NCBI RefSeq assembly: GCF_010093595.1
Contig: NW_022985445.1
Coordinates: forward strand, 713,106-777,105
Length of the DNA: 64,000 bases
Direction: 5' to 3'
Source: Mytilinidion resinicola
Taxonomy: Eukaryota; Ascomycota; Dothideomycetes; Mytilinidiales; Mytilinidiaceae
This document shows positions 10,612 to 22,294 of this stretch, piece by piece; the stretch's first letter is position 1; each line of letters begins with the position of its first letter. The position numbers and the translations under genes are program-made. Under the pieces are notes generated by a model. It saw nothing but the letters and a program-made list of their open reading frames with translations. It had not been told where the DNA came from and did not search any database.

Positions 10612-10790
10612 CATGGTATACCTGTCTGCCACTGCTTGGGGTGCTTCAATGCATTTCCAGGAATCTGAATGAGATAGCACCCTTTCGCCTTGGACTATGT
10701 GGAAAATTGCTGAAGCACCCCAAAGAGCGGCAGACAGGTGTACACGCGAGACAGAGTGCTTGATGAGCGTGCCACTTTTTTCACGCCCAG
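10612..10790. repeat. Dispersed palindromic repeat, copy 1 (upstream of gene A)
   Basis: Contains an imperfect inverted repeat: ACTGCTTGGGGTGCTTCAAT near 10633 and its inverse AGCACCCCAAAGAGCGGCAG near 10716. After it comes a tail with GTGTACACGCGAGACAG and CCACTTTTTTCACGC. The whole stretch recurs in the same orientation at about 16900-17085, and a more degraded relative lies at about 14160-14380. It abuts the first readable exon of gene A at 10829. Confidence 0.75.
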
Positions 10791-10828
10791 CGTGATCGTC
10801 TCGATCCCGACAATACTGACCTATGTAG

Positions 10829-13441
10829 GAGCATTCCCAATCCTCAACCCCTACAAGCGCCCGTGCGAAGCGACTCCAAGAAGCCCCCGATGCGCCATGT
10901 CCGACGAATACCAACGCGCAGAAGATAATACCAGACTCTGAGGAATGGCAGTTCTGGCTCAAGTTCGTTTGCCGAGAGCACCTACAGGATGACATGTTCA
11001 AAGAGGCCGTACAAGGACTGTTGAAGATATGCTTTCCATCAGGTGTGTTGGATGAGATCGGAGTTGATGTGATCGAGAGCCAGATGTTGGACAGGGGCGC
11101 TACGCTAGACCAAACCAAAGCAATGCGCGAAGTGGCCCAAGAGGAAGTAGTCCACAGGCTTTCTTGGTTATTGGCAGAGCAGTTGGATACCCCGCATAAG
11201 GCGCCGATAGCGATCCGGACAATCGTCACTAGGAGTCTCAGAATACACGGGACAGAACTCGATCAGGGGATGTTCGACGACTTAGTCGCGGACTTTGGAA
11301 ATCTTCGAGGCGATCATGCTAGGGTCAATGGAGGTACTGCTATTGAACCCTTGAGACGCTCCGAATCCCTAGAGCAAACTCCACAGACCAATCCTATGGA
11401 CATCGAGATCTCTAACTATGCAAATAGCGAGCAGAAGCTTTCTTGGGACGTCGATGATGTCGCCGAATTATCACTCTCGGAGATTCTAGAGAGGTTCTAG
11501 AAGCCTCGTCACCTGTTTTCCCGCCATGCATTGCTCTTGTTCAAGCAAGGCACGAAGAAAGGAGCTACTTATCGAGAGCTCATAATGGAGGTCGCAAGGG
11601 CATGGAAGAAGCTGTCAGACGAAGATGTCAATGATTGGAATGACCGTTATACGCATCTCCTCTCTGGTGATGTCACAGTGCTGCTTCCACCTAAGGAAGA
11701 GAGTCAGCCTTCCGACTATACTGAGGAACAGAGTACACTAGAGACAAATGACGGAAAGCCCGAAGCGGTGCAACGTGGGAAGCCTTCACCCAACAAAGAC
11801 CAACATCATCATACAGATGACGAAAAACCCTACGTACTACCGCTTGGGAATCACTTTTCCCACGCAGAGCAAGGGCATCGGACACATGACGAGAACCCCC
11901 ACGCACTGGAGCGGAGAAACCGCCATTCTAAGACGGAGCAAGAGTATGAGACAGATACTAGGAGCGATACTCCAGTGCTAGATCATACACGACAAGATCA
12001 TGAGGCTAGTCTGAGCGCCCGAACACCTGTTACGGGCACTCCTCTCAAGCCAACTACTCATCTTACAGAGCCAGACACAATCATCGAAAACACTCCGGTA
12101 CTGGAGCGCGGAAGCCGTGCTGAGAAGACAGATCTTGAAGAGAAGAAAAGCCTTGCGAGCTCTTCTCCGGTGCCAGACCGCACACAACAAGATCGTAGTA
12201 TCACGCAGAACGCTCAGACGCTTGTTACAGGTACTCCTCGCAAGCGCAAGTCATTATTCGTGGGTCTAGGCACAACGAGCGAGAATTCTCAGATACTGGG
12301 GAGCGGAGAACCTCAACCCGAGCTAAAACTAGAACCCAAAGCGATTGTCGCGAGTATGAGCCTACCTCCGTATAGCACACGACAAGAGGATGGTGTCCTA
12401 GATGAGATCCGAGCACCTGTCCCTCTTCATACCGTAGCGATCCTGGAACGCGGGGTCGCTGAGAATGCCCAAGACTCTACTCTCCACCGTGCAGCTGTAA
12501 TTACTAGAGCCTATAGTGGACATAACCCACCACCTGGTGCGCCAATCAGACCGAGATCAGCTCTGCAATCGGATGGACCTCTTCATCCAGCTATAATGAC
12601 GAGAGAAGATTACTACAGGAACTCCTCTACCCCAATCGTCGATCTTCTCTGCGGCCCACGGGACTTCCATCCTCACGAGGAACAAACCATAATCAGATTG
12701 ATTTCGAACGAACTCCGCCAGCGGATTCGTGTTCGCGTACGTACGTAGAGTTCAATCTAAGGGAATATGCTAATTCAGTACAGAAGCCTACTGTCCCAAT
12801 GCCGGGGGGCGCCAGGCCCCTTACACTTAACCCCAAAGTGACCGAGGACCATGTGTCTGGGTTTTTCAGGTCCATAGAGTCAGACGGCCCGTCCAGATGC
12901 CGTAATCTAATCGAGAAGGACCTTCGGCTGTGGGTATCAGCAGATCCACGTGCGTTTCCCGAACTTCGGACGTGCCCTGTCATGTTTGTAGCGTTGAGGA
13001 CGGTTAGTTGAGCAATCTCATATGTCAATTTCGATGCTAACAAACTGTTCCCTAGGATACGACTCCTTGTGTAGATTCGCTCTATCGGAACGGGCCCATT
13101 ATAACTGTAAATAATTGTCAGACAGCACTGAAGTATATCTGTGACACTGCGGAGGAGGCTTCATCCAGATGTAAGTTTACTAAATAAATTTGACGAAACA
13201 CAATCTAAATTTCATCATATAGAGCTACGAAAACGAGTTTCAGGGTCGAAGCAAGTTGCGTGAGCAACTCGTGTCGGCTATCAGAATGTGTCTCCGACAT
13301 TCTAGATTTCATAACTCTCGGCCCCTTGAGCAAGTGCTCCGACCGATAGTCTTCAAGTATAAGGATAGATTCCTAGACCTTCGAGAATGCGAGCTTGTAA
13401 AGGAGTGGGAGATGATATCAGGCCTTGTTTGGGACGATTGA
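10829..13441 (+). pseudogene. Paralogue A of the unrecognised family, HMG-box-like, disrupted by a nonsense codon
   Basis: One long frame runs from an acceptor (ACTGAC branch, TAG at 10828) to 12740, broken only by TAG at 11498-11500. Aligned to gene B in order: PDSEEWQFW; a helical domain with EEVVHRLSWLLAEQLDTP; SWDVDDVAELS; an HMG-box-like stretch with VARAWKKLSDEDVNDW; a long polar linker; STPIVDLLCG. Further exons are 12779-13002 (EKDLRLWVSADPRAFPEL), 13056-13170 (DTTPCVDSLYRNGPIITV) and about 13223-13441 (RPIVFKYKDRFLDL, EWEMISGLVWDD). B has a lysine where A has the TAG. The intron 12741-12778 would be only 38 nt. The last junction does not keep phase, a probable second lesion. 5' exons matching B exons 1-2 were not found. 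Function unknown; the HMG-like part suggests DNA binding. Confidence 0.6.
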
Positions 13442-14159
13442 GCGGGTGCTGGTGAAATGGAGTGTGCATACGATTGCTTTGATATGAGCTTTTGGGTAGA
13501 CTCTTGTGGTCTTCCTGAAGATCCGTTTGGGTACTGGTGTTCTTCAGGCGAAACTGGATCATTTCAAAGATACCCTTGGTCGATAGCATTCTGTTGTCAA
13601 GCCCGAAGTCCAGGGACATGCAAGAAATAAATTTGTCTTTCTAAACTAATACTGATCATGGAAATAATGCGTGAAATTTTGTCCCACTTATACAGAAACA
13701 TACGTTCAGGGGTGCAATTAAGGTTATGCACGTACTCACGCGTGGGGGTACTCCTTGCAATGGTGTCCAAAAAGCAAGCGTGAAGCCAGAGCGTGGTATA
13801 TCAATGTGCTCAAACTCTGACCTAGTACTGTAGCATGCGGACTTCAAAAAAACTACAGTACATTTAACGATTTCAGGACGTTTATAGATATGCAAAGGCA
13901 CTAATCCCGATTTTGGGTATTCATTTTCACGACTCGTACTTTTCAGGACTGGCACATAAATGCTGCCAATCGTGGACCCGACCACGAACATACTTTTCTA
14001 CCCCAACGTAGTTCCTGACAGGGCCGATGCCGCCATAGCCTGTTGGCATTCTATGATCTGGATTCCCTGCAAGTTTACCCTACAGCGGGATCGAAGTTTC
14101 GCCAGACGTTCGGAATCAGTGGCTCCCTGCATGACTTTGCGGTAAAGTGCCTTGCCATA

Positions 14160-14380
14160 GATATATGTGCACTTTCCTGCCGCTGTCTGTGGGGCTCCAA
14201 TGTACTCATAGAAACCGGGGGCAGCGGATACACTTCCAATCTTGCCTACACCCTGTTGATGCTGTCTGGGGTAGCCGCGCGACTTTACTAGTTACTCAAA
14301 AGGCCGATCTTTTCTCCTATTCCAAATGCTGGAAATCCTATGAAGCTCCTCACGCAGTGAAAGTAACGTACGGATTTTTA
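14160..14380. repeat. Degraded third copy of the dispersed palindromic repeat
   Basis: Lying between the convergent 3' ends of genes A and B, this stretch matches the reverse complement of the copy at 10612. CCTGCCGCTGTCTGTGGGGC near 14170 corresponds to one arm. ATGCTGGAAATCCTATGAAG near 14325, followed by CTCCTCACGCAGTG, corresponds to the other. An unrelated insert of roughly 80 bp separates them. The similarity is partial, so the boundaries are approximate. Confidence 0.45.
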
Positions 14381-14409
14381 TGACAAGGTACCGTATTTTC
14401 TGCACGGGC

Positions 14410-16758
14410 TCACCACTTGAGACCAGAGATCATCTCCCATTCCTGAACTAAGTCACACTTCTTGAGCTCAAGGAATCTGTCTCTGTACTTGACACAATAG
14501 GCCTGACTTTCCTCTCAAGTCTGTTGCTCACGAATTTGCCGGCATTTTCCCGAAGTATTCTGAAGATTATGTCCTTGACTTTACTGCCAGGACCGAATTC
14601 AAGTTCGTAATTCTAGGAGGAAAAGTGAGTTACGGAGAGTGTGAAGGTCAAATGGGCGAGTGTTTCGTACCATTGGGTGCATTCTATTTCGAAATGCATT
14701 GCAGACGAAGTCTCCTACTGCTTCAGCACTCGTTGCAGTGAGAGCTGGTCCGTTGAGAAACAACAAGTCCGTTACTGGAGTTGTGTCCTAAGAGATGATA
14801 GGTTAATACTAGTGACACCATGACAGCTGGACGCTGTACTCACCAGCCGAATAACCGAGAACATGACAGGTAGTTTCACCAGCTCAGGAAAAGCTGTCAG
14901 TTTCGCCGCGACCCAGAACTGAAGATCATGTTCAAGAGCTTTTCGGCATCTTTCGGGATGGAAGGTGCCGCCAGCATTCAGCAGCTTCATGACCCGAGGC
15001 CCCACGTTGTCCCGTATTAATTTATAGGGGTTTCCACTAGGAAGCTTGACATATGAAATCTACTAGCAGTGAGCAATTGAATATTTCTTCAAGGGGTGAT
15101 GAAAGGCTACCTCTTTCCCAATGCGCTGGGATAACCTCGATTGGATTGTTTTGGCAATAATTTCTGCTTCTTCCCTACGAAGCTCTGATATTCCCCAGAT
15201 GAGATCAACGACTGGGGTTTCGGAGATTTGGTGACGCTCTGACATTGGCCCTCTTGGGGCATCTAGACGAGAGCCCACTGCTTCTGGTCTTCTAGCTGCA
15301 TCCAGATGAGAAGTCGCTAGGGCTGGGCTTCTGGACGCACCCAGAGGAGGCAATGAAGTAGAAGGAGCACCGTCCATGTTCGGCTCGCGCTTTACTCTGA
15401 CTTCTTTCGTTCCATCGTGTTCATTGGGGCCAGTTGTTGAGCGAATTCTGGGCTCGTCAGTGCTGCGTGCTGGCGGACTGCTCGAGTCCTTTGAAAGGAC
15501 GAGCATGTCCAAATCCCCGCTTAGAAGGCGTTTGTAACTGACGACCCAGCTCTTGCGCTCCTTCTCGCTCAACTCCTTCCACCGACGACGGATTTCGGCC
15601 GTAAGGTTTTCATAGGGTGTGTTACTCTGCATATCCTCATTAACCACGGGGAGGGCATGATAGGCGTAAAGATGACGATCTTTCTTGAATATTCTCGGTA
15701 TTTCCTCCGTTGAGAGATCGGTAGGATTGTCAACGTCCCAGCTGGCCCTCTTTCTGCCCTGAAGGTTCTCTGCTTGGGCAGATGACGAGGCTCCGGGATT
15801 TGAAGTGGATGGAGGCCTCTTGTATTGATTCTCTGGAATGATTATAGAGGTTTTGGGTCTTACGGATGTTTGTTCTGTGGAATGAGACCGACTTGGAAGT
15901 CTGATAGTTGCTCCTGCACTGCGTTGATCGGTGCGAGCTTCTGTGGACGATTGGGCGGTGGAACGAGGCTGGTTTGAATGCTTGTTACTCGCTTCTTCGG
16001 CAGTGTCTTCGGCTTGGTCCCCTACCCTCTGGTTCCGCAGCTTCCTGAGTTCCTTGGCGAGGCTTCCGAATCCGTTGTCGTCATCATTATTGCCGTGTCT
16101 ATGATTACTGGCATCAACTATAGAAGTAATCGCTTCCCTAGCCTTATCGGGACTGTCAAGATGTTCGGCGAGTACCCATATAAGTCTGTGTACCACTTCT
16201 TCTTTTGCCAAATATCGCATTGCTTCAATCCTCTTTTCATTTGCGCCCTTTTCTCGCATCGTTCTTCCAATGTCCGAGATCTCATCTGATATAAAGCCAG
16301 ATGGGAAACTTATCTTCAATATTCCTTACAATGCCCTTTTGAATATAGTGTCATTCGGGTCCGCCCTGCATAGGACGTCGAAACGGAAAGACCATTCCTC
16401 GGACTCTGGCAGAGCCTTTGGGGCAGTAATTTTGGAGGGGCAGTAGGGGTCATCGTCACCTCGAAAGATGGATTTCGCACGGTCGAATGAAGAAGGGCTG
16501 GGATTGCTCAGGTTGCTGGGAGTTTCCCGGTTCCGTTTGGCTCGAATATTTGGGTGGTTTGTGGGCCCAGAGGGGTCCTTTGCAAGTTAGTATTCTCCGT
16601 GGAACCAGATCTCGGGATATCATACCGCTCGTTTCCGCTTGCCGTTCTCCGTCTGTTCAATTGTATGTTAGGAGAGATCATGAGCGTTCAAAGAAGTTTC
16701 GTACCTGGGGCCCGTCCTTCTTGGGCGTTTTCGAAGCGCCTCTCGCTGGGGGCGCCAT
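14410..16758 (-). pseudogene. Paralogue B of the unrecognised family, the most complete copy, with two lesions
   Basis: Six exons on the minus strand (16705-16758, 16626-16652, 15111-16577, 14844-15059, 14671-14787, 14410-14612), all joined in phase 0 with normal short introns. The start is MAPPARGASKTPKKDGPQ, then TENGKRKRA, a likely nuclear localisation signal. Next come PESEEWSFRF, a helical domain (EEVVHRLIWVLAEHLDSP), SWDVDNPTDLS, an HMG-box-like segment at about residues 322-385 (TAEIRRRWKELSEKERKSW), a Ser/Pro-rich linker, ETPVVDLIWG, HDLQFWVAAKLTAFPEL, and a C-terminus ending EWEMISGLKW. Lesions: TAA at 16326-16328, where A has CAA; and a one-base deletion near 14491-14495, which without repair ends translation at 14448. 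It was probably a nuclear protein, and is possibly intact in other strains. Confidence 0.65.
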
Positions 16759-16899
16759 CCCTGGGGCCAGTCAGGTCAATTTGAGGTAAGAGGTTGATAT
16801 TGACTTCACTCACGTCCTGGGCCCAAGGGTCCAAGCTGTCTCGAAATTCGCTTAGGTTCCCGGCGTGACAGGGGTGATTTCGAGGTCTTGACGCCACAC

Positions 16900-17085
16900 G
16901 TGTATGCTACTGCTTGGGGTGCTTCAATGCAATTTCGGAAATCTGAACAAGATAGAAACTTTTCACCTTGGGCTATACGGAATCTCGTTGAAGCATTTCA
17001 AGCAATGCAGACAGGGGTGCAGACAGGGGTGCACACGAGACAGTGCTCGATCAGTTACCACTTTTCCCACGGGACGCGTAGATTC
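16900..17085. repeat. Dispersed palindromic repeat, copy 2 (upstream of gene B)
   Basis: Same orientation and order as the copy at 10612-10790: TACTGCTTGGGGTGCTTCAA near 16910, a middle with TTTTCACCTTGGGCTATACG, the opposing arm GTTGAAGCATTTCAAGCA, then GGGGTGCACACGAGACAG and ACCACTTTTCCCACG. A GCAGACAGGGGT segment is locally duplicated near 17006-17030. It lies about 140 bp upstream of the gene B start codon. Confidence 0.75.
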
Positions 17086-17459
17086 GCGGATTGCGGATTC
17101 GCGCCTCCACGTGCTAACGGACCTTGTGGAATGAGGGGTCATGGAGGAATCCGACAGCTCTGTGGCTCTTCGCCAATGTCTGCATAAATGAGCTCTGGGG
17201 ACACATGTGAAGATGATGTCACTGCCGTGAATTTGCTCGAGGTGTGGAGGTGAGCCAGAATAGTCGTGTCTTTTTTTCTTGCAGGGATGTGGTCGAAAAT
17301 CTCCGCTAGTGGAGAGCTTCACCGAAGCCTCAACTTGGAGCTCTACCACTCTGCACCCCGCTCCTGTCGCCCTCACCCACTGCGTCGCTACGCAACCTTG
17401 GCCTCATATCCTCCAGCGCAACAGTCGACAACCTATGAGGCGCTGATGCCGTCTCCACC

Positions 17460-20400
17460 ATGCGCCTGATCGTGCAGGTCCTCCCGCTGGCCGCGGCCCC
17501 GCCGAACTCTCTCGTTGCGCGTGGTCGCGTCCCGACTGTACCCCAGAAGCCGGATAGGTTCACGATACCAGTCAAGCCGGAACACACTTTTGAGCAGATA
17601 TGGGCTCAAGTGGAGGCCAGATACAAGAAGAACTACCTGACGGACGCGCAGGCTGCGTATGTTGCTGAGCTCTGACGTTGTTTGCTGGAAACGCGACTAA
17701 CGATCTCTATAGGGACTTCACAATCAAGAAAATCCAAGATGCGTACAATTGCGATCTAGACCTAGGAGACACAGTGGGCGCAATTTTTGAGGGCGAGAAA
17801 GATCAAGAAAAGATCATGGTCCAGGTTATCCAAGCTGCGATTGACAGAGAAATCTCGGTACTGCCGACCTCCAATCTTCGACCGCAATCGGCGCACAAGA
17901 GGCTACTAGAGTCCCAGAACTCAAGTTCGAACAAGAGACGGCGCATTGAGGAGCAGCGTTACGGGACACCCATTGAAAATCTACATCCGGACACGCCAGT
18001 TCAGACTTCTGAAGGCGATACTCAGACCGAACGACCAGGGGAATCGAAAATTGACAAAAATCGCCACCACCCAACTGAGGGAAGAAGGTCGCGCTCAGTT
18101 TCTTCAGACTTCGTTATTCAGGACTCCCAAGTTGACTTCGCAGACCATGGAAATCATTTCGTTCAGAAGCCTTCGAAGGGCCAATCCCCGCAACCTGACA
18201 CCCTATCTCAACAGTCGATTCCAGGGTCTACTATGGAACACCTCGTGAATTCCTTCCCGAGAGTAAATGGAATTGGGACTGAAACTCCGCAGAGTCGGTT
18301 CTTGAAGCCGTCCCTTCCAGCATCGCTTTTGAGGAGCGCCCCACCCAGATCCGAACAGCAGGCTCGCCTAAAAATGCATACCGGGGGTTCAACTCTGATT
18401 CATGACGAGATTGAAGACCTTGATATTATGGATGGGGGTGAAGAAGTGATGCATGAGATGGATTCCGGGAGCCAGGGACATCATAATGATTCTCAGCATC
18501 AATATGCACCTCGACTTCCATCCAACCCATACGGGTCGCACGCCTCCACCTCTGAAGCCCTTGAGCAAGCTCCATTGCTTGTCTCGAATCGTGCGCGTTT
18601 GGACAGCGTGGGTGTTTATGACCGAATCCTCTCTCCAGACGAAGAAAGACTGTTTGGGGTAAGTAAGAAGCCCATGACCAAATATGGACATGCTTCCCGC
18701 ACTTCAAGCACTACTTCTAAGCAGACTTCAAAGTCCAAACCACGTTCAACAGCACTGGGTGATAATGGCACTGCAAAGCCTACACCAAAGTATAATACCC
18801 AGAGAAGAGATCCAGTAGCTGAAGGCCAAGAAATTCGTACTCCTCAGAAGTCGCGTACTGGACCATCAATATCAGTGTCCAACCTAGTCAGTGCTGTGGA
18901 AGAAAAGCAACGACGACGAAGTACGGATAGTAGCCAAAACTCTCCTGAAACCCAGAGACGGGCGCCAACTGCGGAACAGACAGTAGAGAGTTCGCCATTG
19001 GCCACGAACGGGCAAAATACCCCGGGAAAGGCATCAACTCTAAAGAAACCCTCAAAGACTTCTTACAACTTGATGACTCCACATGGCAAACAATCAGAAG
19101 GTGGAAAGACGTCAACAGCTCAGAAGCGGAAGGATATGGCCGAGAACAGGATAGCTAAGCTGAAAGAGAAACAGGAGGGCGAGAAAAGGCGACAGGCCTC
19201 TATAACTTCGTGGAAGGAAGTCAATGAGGCAGAGAAGAGGCTTAATGACCACACGAAAAGAGAGAAGGATGCAGAGCGCAGTCTGTCAAGAGAAATCTCC
19301 TTTCGATCATCGCAAGAGGGTGATATCCGCAGTCAAGCTACCCCTTCATCTGTGAGATTGATAAACTACGGCGTCATGCAACCTGCGCGCAAGTCTTGCG
19401 ATACTTGCCACGCACGGAACCAAGAATGCGACGGAACAGAACCATGCAATTACTGTACGAAAAATGGGCTGGGGCCATGTTTAAACAGTAGTGCGTTGTC
19501 ATTCACACTGTCACAAGCTCTTTCAAGATCAGTCACGCCGATTACCCCTATACCAAATCGGCAAACTACTATTCCCTTTCCACGCGACAAAGGCAAGGGA
19601 AAGCTAGTTGAGTCTTCCCCTGAATTGGCACGTGGTTCCACCAACGAGCTCAGCAAGACTGTCAGAGCTTCCTCCGCTGTGGCGAACAACAAGAAGATGT
19701 CACAGATGCAGGACAAGGGGTTTGTTGCAAAATCAAGCCCACTAGCTTCGAGGCGCGAGTCCGAGCAGCTGGCTATCGAAACAAGTGAGTCACTTAATCG
19801 AGTCAACCTGCATAATACCAAGGCGGGGCCATCAAAGACATTGGGGAGCAAAAAGGACCTGCGCGACGACCTCAACGAGCGAGAGGCATCTCAGTCAGAC
19901 AATCAATCTCCCAACCCGTCTGCGTCAACTGCCACGCCATCAGCTTCAACTCGAGAAGGCGTTCTTCAATCTTTGGAAAAGCTCGACCAAGGGACTTCCA
20001 TCATATCTCCAGCAAAGCGAGATGAGAGTGCACCATCGAGGTCGGTTTCCTCTTTCCAAAGCTCTGCTAGACGATCTGTGTCATTCCAGAAGGACATTGA
20101 AATCTTGGAGGAGCCGAAAGATCCTACTCCTAGAGTAGCGAGTGCTCTAGGAATACTGAAAAAGGCTTCCGTAAAAGGCCAACCTTTGATCACTCCCGTA
20201 CGTCGACTAGCTAATGGCATGTCGTCGCAAGAACAGCCACTAGGAACTACACCCTCGAGAGCTTCAAAGGCCGACAAGGATATTACTCTTAGTGTCTCTA
20301 ATCTTAGAAGGACTTCATCGCAAGAACCTGGTACCTTGCGACGAAAATTTTTGCACGTTGCTATTCCTGCTGTCTCTGTTCCCGATGTTCAAGCGCAGCG

Positions 20401-22294
20401 AGAAAGAATCCTTGCGAGGCAGAAGTCTGGCTCTTTAACTGCCGAAACAAGGCTTGCACCAGCGACTCCTAGTGATGAAGCAATTGTCGCACCAACTACT
20501 AATAAAGAGACGATGGACAACATGTCAAATTCTACTGTCCCAACACCTGAACCGAAATCATCGGCGATAGAGACGAAGGCTAGTAGTCAAAACAGCTTAT
20601 TACAAGCGATCGAGAGTAAGAAGTCAAAGTCACGTTCTCCGGAACTAGCCCGAGGTGGGATGCTTCTTCCTTTCTCAAGCCAAACCATCAAGCCTACTAC
20701 ACGCCTCAGAATCACTCCTATCCCCTCACCCAAACTAGTGCATTTTGCTAGACTTCTCCAACCCTCACGAAATGGCCAAGATATGGTGCAAGCTCACGCT
20801 AACTCAGACACAGTGACTCCAAAACGAAGGGGTAGACCACCTAAAAAGAAAACGTCTCCTCCTCAAGACGCAGAGCAAGAATCTAGCCATCTAAGCCCTT
20901 CCCGAAAGCAATCTTCCGAAGAGCTGCAGATTGCGCATGAGATCCAAGCTGCTGAGACAAGGAAGTTATCTGAGTTGGCTGAACAAAAAGAGCCTGAAGC
21001 AACAAAACCAATCACGGTGCTCATGTCCGACGAGCCCAATTCGGAGTTGAATATCGTTGAGCCAACAGTACTAGAAAAGCCTCAGCAGGTCGTCGAGACA
21101 GAGAACACAAGCAGACCACATACGGCTGAGCTAGAGCCGTCTCAAGCAACTTCACCTGCTGCAACTGAAATGAGCTACGAGTCCGAAACAGACGCATTGG
21201 ATAATGTGAAGACACCGGTACAGACACCACCTGAAGCACCCGGGAAAAACAAGCCGACGACAGCTGGCGCACAAGAGTCGGACGAGTCTGAATCTGAGTC
21301 TGAGTCTGACTCCGAGTCTGATTCTGACTCTGAACCCGAAGTAGAAGAGGAGGAGGCCACTAAGCCCTTGGCCGCCAAACCCAGGACGGACGGCGCAGAA
21401 AACTGGGACTTGTCTGAAGCGGAAGAGGAGGAAAAGCCCGCAAAGCCCGCACAAGCATCCCCGCAACCTGCCCGGAAACCAGCTCAATTCGTGTCCCAAA
21501 CCTCCTCCGAGGCCTCTTCTAGTGACGTCGACGACGAGTCCGATGAAGAGAGCTCTGACGATGAAGAGCCCGCAAAGGTTATCAAGCCCGGAACCCTAGC
21601 CCTCGCAGACGAAGATGTGGAAATGAAAGACGCAGACTCGGTTCCTCCCTCCTCTCCCCCAGAGATACCCGCCCAGCCCAGGGAAACAAGTAAGAGCTCT
21701 AGCTCTTCATCCAGTGCATCATCCAGCGACGACGAAGCGAGTGACGAATCCACGCCCGTCCCTTCACGACCGGGCGGTACCACGAAAACCGACCTAGCAT
21801 CCTCATCCTCACAAGAGCTCGGCTCGCCATCCAGGACCGTGCCCACGACACGCCCGGCTCTTGTCTCAACCTCCAAGATCCCCCTCCCACCGCCCAAAAC
21901 TCTCCCACCCTCGCTCAGAGAAAGTTCCGCTTCAACCCCGAACCCCCCCGTCCCACCCCAACGCGCCTCCCAACCGCCCCCCAAACTCTCCGCGCCAACG
22001 CCAATCCCCCGCCCACCCGACCGCAGCCGCGTCTCCGCCCAGAGCTTCCCCAGCATCACCGAGCAGTTATCCCGCGTCCGCTCCACCCCCAAACCAGAAC
22101 CGAAACCGTTCAACCTCGCGACGTCGAGCCTGAATCGGATCAAAAAGGGCGGTGGGAAAACTGAGAGAGGGGATGAGAGCAGTTTGGATGAGAGCAGCAG
22201 CGATAGTAGTAGTGAGAGCAGTGCGAGCGAAGACGGGAAAGCGCCGCCGCCGAAGCCGGGGTTGTTTCGGAGGTTTGGGCTGTTGAATCGGTGA
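17460..22294 (+). CDS. Net1/Dnt1-like nucleolar protein with an embedded Zn2Cys6-like motif and AT-hook
   Basis: Two exons (17460-17656, 17713-22294; 56-nt intron with GTATGT donor and GACTAAC branch) encode 1592 aa. The N-terminus matches the Cytokin_check_N domain of fungal Net1/Dnt1/Tof2 proteins: RGRVPTVPQKPDRFTIPVKP, EQIWAQVEARYKKNYL, DFTIKKIQDAYNCDLD, then LGDTVGAIFEGE. In yeasts such proteins hold Cdc14-type phosphatase in the nucleolus. The rest is mostly disordered and Ser/Pro-rich. Near residues 628-655 six cysteines follow CX2CX6CX5CX2CX7C, a Zn2Cys6-type spacing. An AT-hook (KRRGRPPKKK) is near residue 1103. Ser/Asp/Glu tracts lie around 1260-1330, and a basic/acidic tail ends the protein. 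Cdc14 binding here is inference; DNA binding is suggested only by motifs. Confidence 0.8.

Noticed and set aside
10258..11229. 323-codon minus-strand ORF
   Set aside because: It runs antisense across the palindromic repeat and gene A coding sequence, has biased composition and no domain. The plus-strand frame is supported by homology to gene B.
11498..11500. Stop-codon recoding or readthrough in gene A
   Set aside because: No readthrough context or structure that I can defend; sister genes B and C also carry lesions, so decay is simpler.
21484..22143. 219-codon minus-strand ORF
   Set aside because: Gly/Ser/Glu-rich shadow of the Ser/Asp/Pro-rich C-terminus of the Net1-like gene.
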